DNA of 64,000 nucleotides from Echinicola jeungdonensis (lineage in GTDB: Bacteria > Bacteroidota > Bacteroidia > Cytophagales > Cyclobacteriaceae), in assembly GCF_030409905.1 (NCBI RefSeq), contig NZ_JAUFQT010000001.1:248001-312000 (forward strand). The letters are read 5' to 3'. Under the pieces are notes generated by a model. It was not told where the DNA came from. It did no database searches and was given only the letters and a program-made list of their open reading frames with translations. The first letter of the stretch is position 1, and every line of letters begins with the position of its first letter. A program made the translations under genes and the position numbers. Of this stretch, positions 55,663-62,617 are shown one piece after another.

Positions 55663-55700
55663 GTCATTGCGAACGAAGAGCAACGGAGTGAAGCAATCTC
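55663..55700 (+). repeat. Dispersed repeat, copy B
   Basis: It starts GTCATTGCGAACGAAGAGCA and ends GTGAAGCAATCTC. It is the most canonical copy of the family in the window. Confidence 0.75.
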
Positions 55701-55751
55701 GTTTAAAAGGATAAGATTGTCGTGCCGCCCTCCAACTAATAAGTGGAAACA

Positions 55752-55787
55752 TCACTGCGAATCCGAGGAACCTGGATGTGGCAGTCT
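55752..55787 (+). repeat. Dispersed repeat, copy C (diverged)
   Basis: TCACTGCGAATCCGAGGAAC leads to GATGTGGCAGTCT. The two boxes each differ by one or two bases from copy B, and the layout is the same. Confidence 0.55.
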
Positions 55788-55993
55788 TTTTTTTAAAGAC
55801 GAGATTCTGTTTCGGCTTTCCCACGCTACCCCCTCCTCCCTAAGGGGAACTCCTACGCGCAGGCTACATCCTGTCAATGATAGTTTACCAAATTTCCTTA
55901 AAAACGAAAAATTTACAAATGCGATAAACCGGAGGTTATTGCAAAATAAAACTCAATCCAAAGGACCCGGGGCGGCGGATCCAATAAAAATAA

Positions 55994-56027
55994 CCCCTGG
56001 TAGCTGCTTTTTAGCCGCCACCAGGGG
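55994..56027. terminator. Hairpin, possible terminator
   Basis: CCCCTGGT pairs with ACCAGGGG around an 18-base loop region. The tail is not strongly T-rich in either direction, so its function is uncertain. Confidence 0.4.
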
Positions 56028-56217
56028 AATAGAACAAAAATCCACTTCCAGCATTAGCTGCCAGCAATCTCAATAGGGCAAACAATTTTTCGCTAATGCC
56101 CATGCATGCTCAGTTATGTCTTTCAAATATTTGGGATGAACTAAAACCCAGAAATTCCCTTCCCTTCCTAAGCCATTCAAATTTTAAACTTTTATTTTTG
56201 CCAAAAATTAAACGACC

Positions 56218-56553
56218 ATGACATTATTAGAAAAGATCAAAGGTGCACCCGCCACTATCACCTTTCAGGAAGTGATGGAATATATCGATGAAAACTATGA
56301 CTTCACCCCTACCGGCTTTACCAATGGAAAAACCATAAATGAACCCGGCCAAAATAACGGGTCCTGTAAGATTTTCAGTTTTGCCCAACTCCATAACCTT
56401 TCCAAAGAAGAAGCCTTAAACCTTTTTGGAGAAATCTATCGTGTGGATGTATTGGAAGACCCCAATGGTACCGGTCATCAAAATATCCGCAATTTTATGG
56501 AAACCGGATGGGAAGGGATCGAATTCCATGGAAATGCCTTAAAGATTAAGTAA
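56218..56553 (+). CDS. HopJ type III effector family protein
   Basis: This 111-residue protein matches the small HopJ family over its length: FQEVMEYIDENYDFTPTGFT, NEPGQNNGSCKIFSFAQLHN, SKEEALNLFGEIYRVDVLED, and NIRNFMETGWEGIEFHG. The name comes from a Pseudomonas effector, but homologues occur in many free-living bacteria with no type III system, so here it is most likely a cytoplasmic protein of unknown function. It is a single gene flanked by dispersed repeats. Confidence 0.85.
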   Translation: MTLLEKIKGAPATITFQEVMEYIDENYDFTPTGFTNGKTINEPGQNNGSCKIFSFAQLHNLSKEEALNLFGEIYRVDVLEDPNGTGHQNIRNFMETGWEGIEFHGNALKIK

Positions 56554-57119
56554 ACTGATTTCGGTTTAAAAGAAGGGTAATAAGATCGCTAACGTCATTG
56601 CGAACCCTTTTGCGCTGGGCTTAGCGCGGGAAATGGGTGTGGCAATCTCATTTTCAGGGGATTCCATCTGCTTCCTCCCTGCAATCCAAGGCCAAAACAC
56701 AGAATGCCGTTTTTTTACCTCTTACGGAGGTAAGTAGAATTTTTTAAATTTCATTTCAACCTGGATGATGCATTTTCCAGGAGCCATTCTTGAAAATGCA
56801 TTATCCGGGATCTTTAAAGGCCACCAACTTTTGGAAGACCAATTCCTAATTCAACATTTTTCATTCTAAATTCCGAATCCCACTTGCATGGTTCTCGAAA
56901 AGTTTCTACTTTAATTGAGTATTTTCCACTTAACAGAAAATATTGTTTCGAATAAAACTGGAAAGGTTTTCTGTATATATGAGTTTTTTCGAATGGATCC
57001 TAGAGGTGGAATACAAATAATTGAACGCGAATTTATTAGGTAAAATAATATTGACCAAAAGTATACCAAGCCAACGAGAGGTTGTTGGATTTATATACCA
57101 TTGGTTTACATATATACAA
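56554..57119. other. Spacer between HopJ gene and IS91 copy 1
   Basis: It holds dispersed-repeat copy D (56594-56650) and AT-rich sequence. Just left of the IS91 copy, GTATATATG (near 56973) and CATATATAC (near 57109) form a distant inverted pair ending at GTTGAAC. This is weakly attC-like but not convincing. Confidence 0.4.
56594..56650 (+). repeat. Dispersed repeat, copy D
   Basis: It starts GTCATTGCGAACCCTTTTGC and ends GGCAATCTCA, with TGCGCTGGGCTTAGCGCG as a small palindromic centre. Confidence 0.65.
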
Positions 57120-57232
57120 GTTGAACAAAACCTCCTACGTCGGTAGCTATTTGATTTTGAACAGTTAACCAATTTATTTTCAGTGATTTACCCTAAATTC
57201 ACTCCATGTTTTACCATTAAATAAATAACATC

Positions 57233-57258
57233 ATGGAAAAAAAAGTCTTCGTCAACGG
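57233..57258 (+). promoter_or_regulatory. Possible programmed frameshift window before the recombinase gene
   Basis: ATG GAA AAA AAA opens a short frame containing eight consecutive A. A -1 slip on the A-run joins it to the recombinase frame and would give MEKKSLRQRMYEEM, whose LRQRMYEEM piece looks like a natural start of this integrase group. Both element copies keep eight A. Confidence 0.45.
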
Positions 57259-58068
57259 ATGTATGAGGAAATGTTGGTCAGGAACTATTCCCCCAGGACC
57301 ATCAGTACCTACATCAGCCTTGTATCGGCAGTTTCCAAACATTTTGGAAAGATCCCCGAACAGATCAGTATTGGTAAGTTAAAGGAATACCTTTTCCATA
57401 AGGTCGAAGTCAACAAAATGTCCCCTTCAGGGGTGAATCAGACCATCAGTGCGTTCAAAATACTTTTCAAAGATGTCCTGGGCAGGAGCTGGGATCCGGT
57501 AAGAATCAAGCGGCCCAGACGGCCCCAACTCCTCCCTTCTGTTTTTTCGAAAGAGGAGATATCCCTTATACTGAACTCCATAAGGAACAGAAAGCATTAT
57601 TGCCTGCTGGCCCTCACCTACGCCTCCGGTCTGAGGCTGAACGAGGTGATCAGCCTGAAGCCCTGTGATATCGACAGTGACAGGATGCAGCTGAAAGTAA
57701 GGGGAGGAAAGGGATATAAGGACAGGTATACCCTGCTGCCAAAAGGGCTGTTGGAAAGGCTCCGGGAATACTACAGGTACTACCGGCCCAAAACCTATCT
57801 TTTCGAAGGCCGGACACCTGGCAAACCCTACAGTGAAAAGAGTGCACAGTGCGTTTTAAAAAAAGCCATGGAATGCGCAGGGGTAACAAAGCATGCTTCT
57901 TTCCATACCCTTCGCCACTCCTTTGCCACGCACCTTCTTGAGCAGGGAACCAATGTCAGGTTAATCCAGGAGCTGTTGGGCCACAAATCCCTCAGGACCA
58001 CTACGGTTTACCTGCATGTGACCAACTTGAATCCGGCACAGATCAAAAGTCCCCTGGACGAGCTGTGA
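57259..58068 (+). CDS. Tyrosine recombinase/integrase of the IS91-family element (copy 1)
   Basis: This 269-residue integrase has an N-terminal SAM-like domain (VRNYSPRTISTYISLVSAVS) and a catalytic domain with all key residues: Arg in TYASGLRLNEVISLK, Lys in RGGKGYKDRYTLLP, HxxR in FHTLRHSFATHLLEQ, His in LLGHKSLRTT and the Tyr nucleophile in TTVYLHVTNL. Such genes accompany many IS91-like transposases, and their role there is unclear. It overlaps the transposase start by one base (TGATG). Translation may also begin upstream through a frameshift (57233). Confidence 0.93.
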   Translation: MYEEMLVRNYSPRTISTYISLVSAVSKHFGKIPEQISIGKLKEYLFHKVEVNKMSPSGVNQTISAFKILFKDVLGRSWDPVRIKRPRRPQLLPSVFSKEEISLILNSIRNRKHYCLLALTYASGLRLNEVISLKPCDIDSDRMQLKVRGGKGYKDRYTLLPKGLLERLREYYRYYRPKTYLFEGRTPGKPYSEKSAQCVLKKAMECAGVTKHASFHTLRHSFATHLLEQGTNVRLIQELLGHKSLRTTTVYLHVTNLNPAQIKSPLDEL

Positions 58069-59240
58069 TGGATATCCTTAACAAGAGGAACAGCGGGGTA
58101 GAACTTTCCGATATCCTTCTGGGGCAGAAAGAATCCTTTCTTTCAGGAAACAGCCCGTGTACCGCCCAGTACAAGGCCTATCTGGACATCATTTCCTGCA
58201 GGACATCTGAAATGGGTTCCCATACCCTGGCATGTGACAGCTGTGGCCATACCAAAACGAGCTATAACAGCTGCCGGAACCGCCATTGTCCCAAGTGCCA
58301 GTATATCAAACAGCAGGTATGGGTAGAAAAGCTCAGGAGCAGGTTGCTGCCGGTGAGGTACTTTCACGTAGTGTTCACCGTCCCGGACTTTCTCAGGCCG
58401 CTTTTTTATACCAACCAGCGGTATGGTTACAAGCTCCTGTTTGAAGCCTCTTCGGCCGCAGTGAAAAAGGCTGCCCTGAACCCCGCTTTTCTGGGGGTTG
58501 AAAGCGGCTGTATGGCGGTGCTGCATACATGGGGACAGTCCCTGTCCTACCATCCACATATCCACATGCTTGTTCCTGCCGGGGGACTGGACAGCGATGG
58601 GCAGGAGTGGATCGTCGCACATAAAAAGTTCTTTGTTCCGGTGAAGGCACTGTCAGCTATTTACAGGGGCGTATTTATGGAAAAACTTATCAGGGCGTTG
58701 GAAGGAAACCTTCTCAGGATACCGGAAAAGCAGGCAAAACTGTTTGCCGACCCAAGGCTTCTCAGGCGGGAAGCCTATGCAAAGTTTTGGCATGTCTACA
58801 TCAAAAAGACCTTCAGGGGGGCAAACCAGGTGGTCAGCTATCTGGGAAGGTATACCCACCGCGTGGCCATCAGCAACAGCAGGATCCAATGGACTGATGG
58901 GAAAGCGGTCAGTTTCAGGTGGAAGGACTACAGGGACAACAGGAACAGGACCATGAGCCTCAGCTGCCACGAGTTTGTAAGGAGGTTTATGCAGCACATC
59001 CTCCCTTCTGGATTTTACAAGATCAGGTACTACGGGATCATGGCCTCGGCAAACAGCAGGACCAAAATGGAAACCTGCTTCAGCTTGCTGAAAAAGACAG
59101 GGTACATCTCCTTCTACCAGGGACTGACCACTTACGAGATACTTGAAGAGGTACTGGGCCCGGACTTCTTCCTTTGCCCCTGCTGTAAACGGGGAAAAAT
59201 GGTGTTCGGGATTGCTTCACCAAAAGAAAAAGGCCCCTGA
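58068..59240 (+). CDS. IS91-family Y2 rolling-circle transposase (copy 1)
   Basis: This protein of about 390 residues starts at the ATG at 58068 (an overlapping GTG one codon earlier is possible). It has the zinc-binding N-terminus (CDSCGHTKTSYNSCRNRHCP, then KCQ), the HUH motif in SYHPHIHMLVPAGG, and the two-tyrosine catalytic motif in VSYLGRYTHRVAISNSRI, followed by WKDYRD and HILPSGFYKIRYYGI. It nicks and replicates DNA by rolling circle. The frame is intact. Confidence 0.94.
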   Translation: MDILNKRNSGVELSDILLGQKESFLSGNSPCTAQYKAYLDIISCRTSEMGSHTLACDSCGHTKTSYNSCRNRHCPKCQYIKQQVWVEKLRSRLLPVRYFHVVFTVPDFLRPLFYTNQRYGYKLLFEASSAAVKKAALNPAFLGVESGCMAVLHTWGQSLSYHPHIHMLVPAGGLDSDGQEWIVAHKKFFVPVKALSAIYRGVFMEKLIRALEGNLLRIPEKQAKLFADPRLLRREAYAKFWHVYIKKTFRGANQVVSYLGRYTHRVAISNSRIQWTDGKAVSFRWKDYRDNRNRTMSLSCHEFVRRFMQHILPSGFYKIRYYGIMASANSRTKMETCFSLLKKTGYISFYQGLTTYEILEEVLGPDFFLCPCCKRGKMVFGIASPKEKGP

Positions 59241-59292
59241 AACTTTATAAACGGGACGTTCATTGACATCATGAAGAACAGATTGGAGGGAA

Positions 59293-59440
59293 AAGGTTTC
59301 CCAGGGAAAAATATGCCTTTTTCCAGCAAAACCATCAATCAAACTAGAAGCTTTAAACAGCGAAACCAAAGAACCTCCTGAAAACTCCCGCCAAGAAAAG
59401 ATCCATGAAAGACAAATGCCCATAGCAGTTCACCGGCTCC
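59293..59440. other. Unassigned segment right of IS91 copy 1
   Basis: No gene is visible. It may be the true 3' end of the IS91 element, missing from copy 2 because of the IS21 insertion, or host DNA. GGTTTCCCAGGGAAA and similar short pairings occur near its start. Confidence 0.4.
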
Positions 59441-59531
59441 GTCCAACTATGTTTTAAACGCAATCTTGGTAGTCTTAAGAAAATAGTTTATTTTTTTACC
59501 TAGATTGCGTCTAAAACACTTTACGTTAGAG
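59441..59531 (+). other. attC-like folded site, left
   Basis: GTCCAAC (fits RYYYAAC) at 59441 is followed by TGTTTTAAACGCAATCT. The partner AGATTGCGTCTAAAACA ends near 59520 and is followed by GTTAGAG (GTTRRRY except the last base) at 59525-59531. The long inner pairing is clear, but the simple-site assignment is uncertain. It could be an ordinary imperfect palindrome. Confidence 0.4.
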
Positions 59532-59556
59532 TGCATTAAAAGGACTTCCACGATTT

Positions 59557-59828
59557 ATGGAAGTAGTTGTCTTTTGGGATGATTTGATTAACTTAAAAAT
59601 CAGTTTAAAAAGGCATAGCAAAATTCAACGGGTTTTAGCTTTGTTCATAAAAAAGTGGAAGGGTTGCCGGAAAATTCCGGGAAGCATTTAGAAGCAACGG
59701 AAGGGGTTTTTGAATTGAGAGAGAAATTCCCATCCAACATTTAAGGATTTTTCTGCTGCTTTTTTGAGGAAACATTGGCCGAGTTTTTTACCAGTTTTCA
59801 AAATAGAATGCAAAAGATGACCGGGTGA
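59557..59828 (+). pseudogene. Decayed HigB/RelE-like toxin gene
   Basis: From an ATG at 59557 the translation starts MEVVVFWDDLINLKISLKRH. It must change frame near 59650 and pass a TAA near 59745 to keep the family pattern: LPENSGKHLEATEGVFELRE, then FPSNI, stop, GFFCCFFEETLAEFFTSFQN and RMQKMTG. This is the order of HigB/phage Gp49-like toxins (target-length helix, L..GLFELR..., YRIFCCFD, GFQKKTQKTP). At least one frameshift and one stop make it inactive. No intact antitoxin frame follows. Confidence 0.6.
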
Positions 59829-60115
59829 GATATCAAAAAAACCAGGAAGAATTGCTTCCAATCAAAACGATAAAGCCCTGAAGGTTTTTAGCAAAAGCAA
59901 AAGTTTTAAGAGGTGATTGAATTGGTACATCGGAAAGTCGAAATTAATGTGGTAAACCGGACCTGGGAATAGTTGCCAGAAAAAGCAGCAACCAAGAAGG
60001 TTTGTTTTTTTAACCCTTAAAATGGAAAACAGAAAATTCAATTATCAAAAAAGAAATATTTGAAGAAGGTCTATCTAATCGAAATTGATTGAACTTCTAA
60101 TGAAAATATAAATAC

Positions 60116-60252
60116 GCACTCTAAAACATTGCATATAGCTTATGGCGGGCTCAGTCTTAAGATCAAGATATTCGACTTTTAATCAAGTTCGTCCTGAGAG
60201 GAAGGGAAGGAGCTTCGAAAACCGCCACACGCCATATGCTTAACCGTTGAAC
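60116..60252 (+). other. attC-like folded site, right
   Basis: GCACTCTAAAAC opens the site. GCATATAGCTTATGGCGG (60131-60148) and CCGCCACACGCCATATGC (60222-60239) are inverted partners with 15 of 18 positions pairing. The site ends TTAACC-GTTGAAC, where GTTGAAC fits the integron core GTTRRRY. The layout (paired arms, variable centre, core at the right) is that of an integron cassette attC. No integron integrase of the IntI type was seen in the window. Confidence 0.5.
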
Positions 60253-60384
60253 AAAACCTCCTACGTCGGTAGCTATTTGATTTTGAACAGTTAACCAATT
60301 TATTTTCAGTGATTTACCCTAAATTCACTCCATGTTTTACCATTAAATAAATAACATCATGGAAAAAAAAGTCTTCGTCAACGG

Positions 60385-61194
60385 ATGTATGAGGAAATGT
60401 TGGTCAGGAACTATTCCCCCAGGACTATCAGTACCTACATCAGCCTTGTATCGGCAGTTTCCAAACATTTTGGAAAGATCCCCGAACAGATCAGTATTTG
60501 TAAGTTAAAGGAATACCTTTTCCATAAGGTCGAAGTCAACAAAATGTCCCCTTCAGGGGTGAATCAGACCATCAGTGCGTTCAAAATACTTTTCAAAGAT
60601 GTCCTGGGCAGGAGCTGGGATCCGGTAAGAATCAAGCGGCCCAGACGGCCCCAACTCCTCCCTTCTGTTTTTTCGAAAGAGGAGATATCCCTTATACTGA
60701 ACTCCATAAGGAACAGAAAGCATTATTGCCTGCTGGCCCTCACCTACGCCTCCGGTCTGAGGCTGAACGAGGTGATCAGCCTGAAGCCCTGTGATATCGA
60801 CAGTGACAGGATGCAGCTGAAAGTAAGGGGAGGAAAGGGATATAAGGACAGGTATACCCTGCTGCCAAAAGGGCTGTTGGAAAGGCTCCGGGAATACTAC
60901 AGGTACTACCGGCCCAAAACCTATCTTTTCGAAGGCCGGACACCTGGCAAACCCTACAGTGAAAAGAGTGCACAGTGCGTTTTAAAAAAAGCCATGGAAT
61001 GCGCAGGGGTAACAAAGCATGCTTCTTTCCATACCCTTCGCCACTCCTTTGCCACGCACCTTCTTGAGCAGGGAACCAATGTCAGGTTAATCCAGGAGCT
61101 GTTGGGCCACAAATCCCTCAGGACCACTACGGTTTACCTGCATGTGACCAACTTGAATCCGGCACAGATCAAAAGTCCCCTGGACGAGCTGTGA
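60385..61194 (+). CDS. Tyrosine recombinase/integrase of the IS91-family element (copy 2)
   Basis: It is identical to the copy 1 recombinase except for Cys in place of Gly at residue 39 (QISICKLKEYL against QISIGKLKEYL), outside the catalytic domain. All active-site residues (R, K, H-x-x-R, H, Y) are kept. The eight-A window also precedes it at 60359-60384. Confidence 0.93.
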   Translation: MYEEMLVRNYSPRTISTYISLVSAVSKHFGKIPEQISICKLKEYLFHKVEVNKMSPSGVNQTISAFKILFKDVLGRSWDPVRIKRPRRPQLLPSVFSKEEISLILNSIRNRKHYCLLALTYASGLRLNEVISLKPCDIDSDRMQLKVRGGKGYKDRYTLLPKGLLERLREYYRYYRPKTYLFEGRTPGKPYSEKSAQCVLKKAMECAGVTKHASFHTLRHSFATHLLEQGTNVRLIQELLGHKSLRTTTVYLHVTNLNPAQIKSPLDEL

Positions 61195-62366
61195 TGGATA
61201 TCCTTAACAAGAGGAACAGCGGGGTAGAACTTTCCGATATCCTTCTGGGGCAGAAAGAATCCTTTCTTTCAGGAAACAGCCCGTGTACCGCCCAGTACAA
61301 GGCCTATCTGGACATCATTTCCTGCAGGACATCTGAAATGGGTTCCCATACCCTGGCATGTGACAGCTGTGGCCATACCAAAACGAGCTATAACAGCTGC
61401 CGGAACCGCCATTGTCCCAAGTGCCAGTATATCAAACAGCAGGTATGGGTAGAAAAGCTCAGGAGCAGGTTGCTGCCGGTGAGGTACTTTCACGTAGTGT
61501 TCACCGTCCCGGACTTTCTCAGGCCGCTTTTTTATACCAACCAGCGGTATGGTTACAAGCTCCTGTTTGAAGCCTCTTCGGCCGCAGTGAAAAAGGCTGC
61601 CCTGAACCCCGCTTTTCTGGGGGTTGAAAGCGGCTGTATGGCGGTGCTGCATACATGGGGACAGTCCCTGTCCTACCATCCACATATCCACATGCTTGTT
61701 CCTGCCGGGGGACTGGACAGCGATGGGCAGGAGTGGATCGTCGCCCATAAAAAGTTCTTTGTTCCGGTGAAGGCACTGTCAGCTATTTACAGGGGCGTAT
61801 TTATGGAAAAACTTATCAGGGCGTTGGAAGGAAACCTTCTCAGGATACCGGAAAAGCAGGCAAAACTGTTTGCCGACCCAAGGCTTCTCAGGCGGGAAGC
61901 CTATGCAAAGTTTTGGCATGTCTACATCAAAAAGACCTTCAGGGGGGCAAACCAGGTGGTCAGCTATCTGGGAAGGTATACCCACCGCGTGGCCATCAGC
62001 AACAGCAGGATCCAATGGACTGATGGGAAAGCGGTCAGTTTCAGGTGGAAGGACTACAGGGACAACAGGAACAGGACCATGAGCCTCAGCTGCCACGAGT
62101 TTGTAAGGAGGTTTATGCAGCACATCCTCCCTTCTGGATTTTACAAGATCAGGTACTACGGGATCATGGCCTCGGCAAACAGCAGGACCAAAATGGAAAC
62201 CTGCTTCAGCTTGCTGAAAAAGACAGGGTACATCTCCTTCTACCAGGGACTGACCACTTACGAGATACTGGAAGAGGTACTGGGCCCGGACTTCTTCCTT
62301 TGCCCCTGCTGTAAACGGGGAAAAATGGTGTTCGGGATTGCTTCACCAAAAGAAAAAGGCCCCTGA
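61194..62366 (+). CDS. IS91-family Y2 rolling-circle transposase (copy 2)
   Basis: The protein sequence is the same as copy 1, with zinc-binding cysteines, the HPHIH motif and the YLGRYTHR two-tyrosine motif. Only silent differences were noticed. The gene is intact even though the element end is disrupted 52 bases after its stop. Confidence 0.94.
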   Translation: MDILNKRNSGVELSDILLGQKESFLSGNSPCTAQYKAYLDIISCRTSEMGSHTLACDSCGHTKTSYNSCRNRHCPKCQYIKQQVWVEKLRSRLLPVRYFHVVFTVPDFLRPLFYTNQRYGYKLLFEASSAAVKKAALNPAFLGVESGCMAVLHTWGQSLSYHPHIHMLVPAGGLDSDGQEWIVAHKKFFVPVKALSAIYRGVFMEKLIRALEGNLLRIPEKQAKLFADPRLLRREAYAKFWHVYIKKTFRGANQVVSYLGRYTHRVAISNSRIQWTDGKAVSFRWKDYRDNRNRTMSLSCHEFVRRFMQHILPSGFYKIRYYGIMASANSRTKMETCFSLLKKTGYISFYQGLTTYEILEEVLGPDFFLCPCCKRGKMVFGIASPKEKGP

Positions 62367-62427
62367 AACTTTATAAACGGGACGTTCATTGACATCATGA
62401 AGAACAGATTGGAGGGAATGTCTAAAA

Positions 62428-62570
62428 CGGAGGTCACTGGGCCACGGTTTACGGTGATAGCGGGCCAGCCATTCCGGGAATCACTGGGCCAAAAATAGAG
62501 TCGGTTTTCCGGAGGTCACTGGGCCATTTTAGGATTCCCGAGCTGTTTGGTACCGGAGGTCATTGGGCCA
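62428..62570 (+). repeat. Four transposase-binding-type direct repeats
   Basis: CGGAGGTCACTGGGCCA occurs at 62428-62444 and 62510-62526, with variants CGGGAATCACTGGGCCA at 62475-62491 and CGGAGGTCATTGGGCCA at 62554-62570. Their spacing is irregular (44-82 bases between starts). These are the multiple end repeats typical of IS21 elements. Confidence 0.88.
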
Positions 62571-62617
62571 CTTTCCATGATAAGTTATTAGCCTTGTAGT
62601 CGAATAACAGCAACTAC

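Larger units (their letters stand above)
55619..56217. other. Repeat-rich spacer; the 153-codon ORF here is not a gene
   Basis: The open frame at 55615-56076 crosses two copies of the dispersed GTCATTGCGA repeat and a hairpin, has no family features, and overlaps the bioA stop. A terminator-like hairpin lies at 55994-56027. The 3' end, with TATTTTTG at 56193, may carry the promoter of the HopJ-family gene. Confidence 0.6.
57120..59292 (+). mobile_element. IS91-family element, copy 1
   Basis: This 2173-base stretch is repeated at 60246-62418 with only four substitutions noticed by eye and no length change. It begins at GTTGAAC, containing the tetranucleotide GAAC known as an IS91-family target. 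It has no terminal inverted repeats, as expected for a rolling-circle element. It carries a tyrosine recombinase gene and a Y2 transposase gene that overlap by one base. Because the other copy is interrupted by an IS21 element exactly at the end of the shared segment, the real right end of copy 1 may lie beyond 59292. Confidence 0.88.
60246..62418 (+). mobile_element. IS91-family element, copy 2 (interrupted by IS21 at its right end)
   Basis: It is the same 2173 bases as copy 1. The four differences seen are C/T near 60426 (silent), G/T near 60500 (Gly to Cys at recombinase residue 39), A/C near 61746 (silent) and T/G near 62270 (silent). It starts at the GTTGAAC core of the attC-like site. 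The shared sequence ends at the TG that opens an IS21-type terminal repeat. Confidence 0.88.

Noticed and set aside
55615..56076. 153-codon ORF after bioA
   Set aside because: It runs through dispersed repeats and a hairpin and has no coding character.
56930..57119. A third attC-like site left of IS91 copy 1
   Set aside because: GTATATATG and CATATATAC pair only over nine AT-rich bases and lie far apart, and no RYYYAAC core is placed correctly. Chance pairing is likely.
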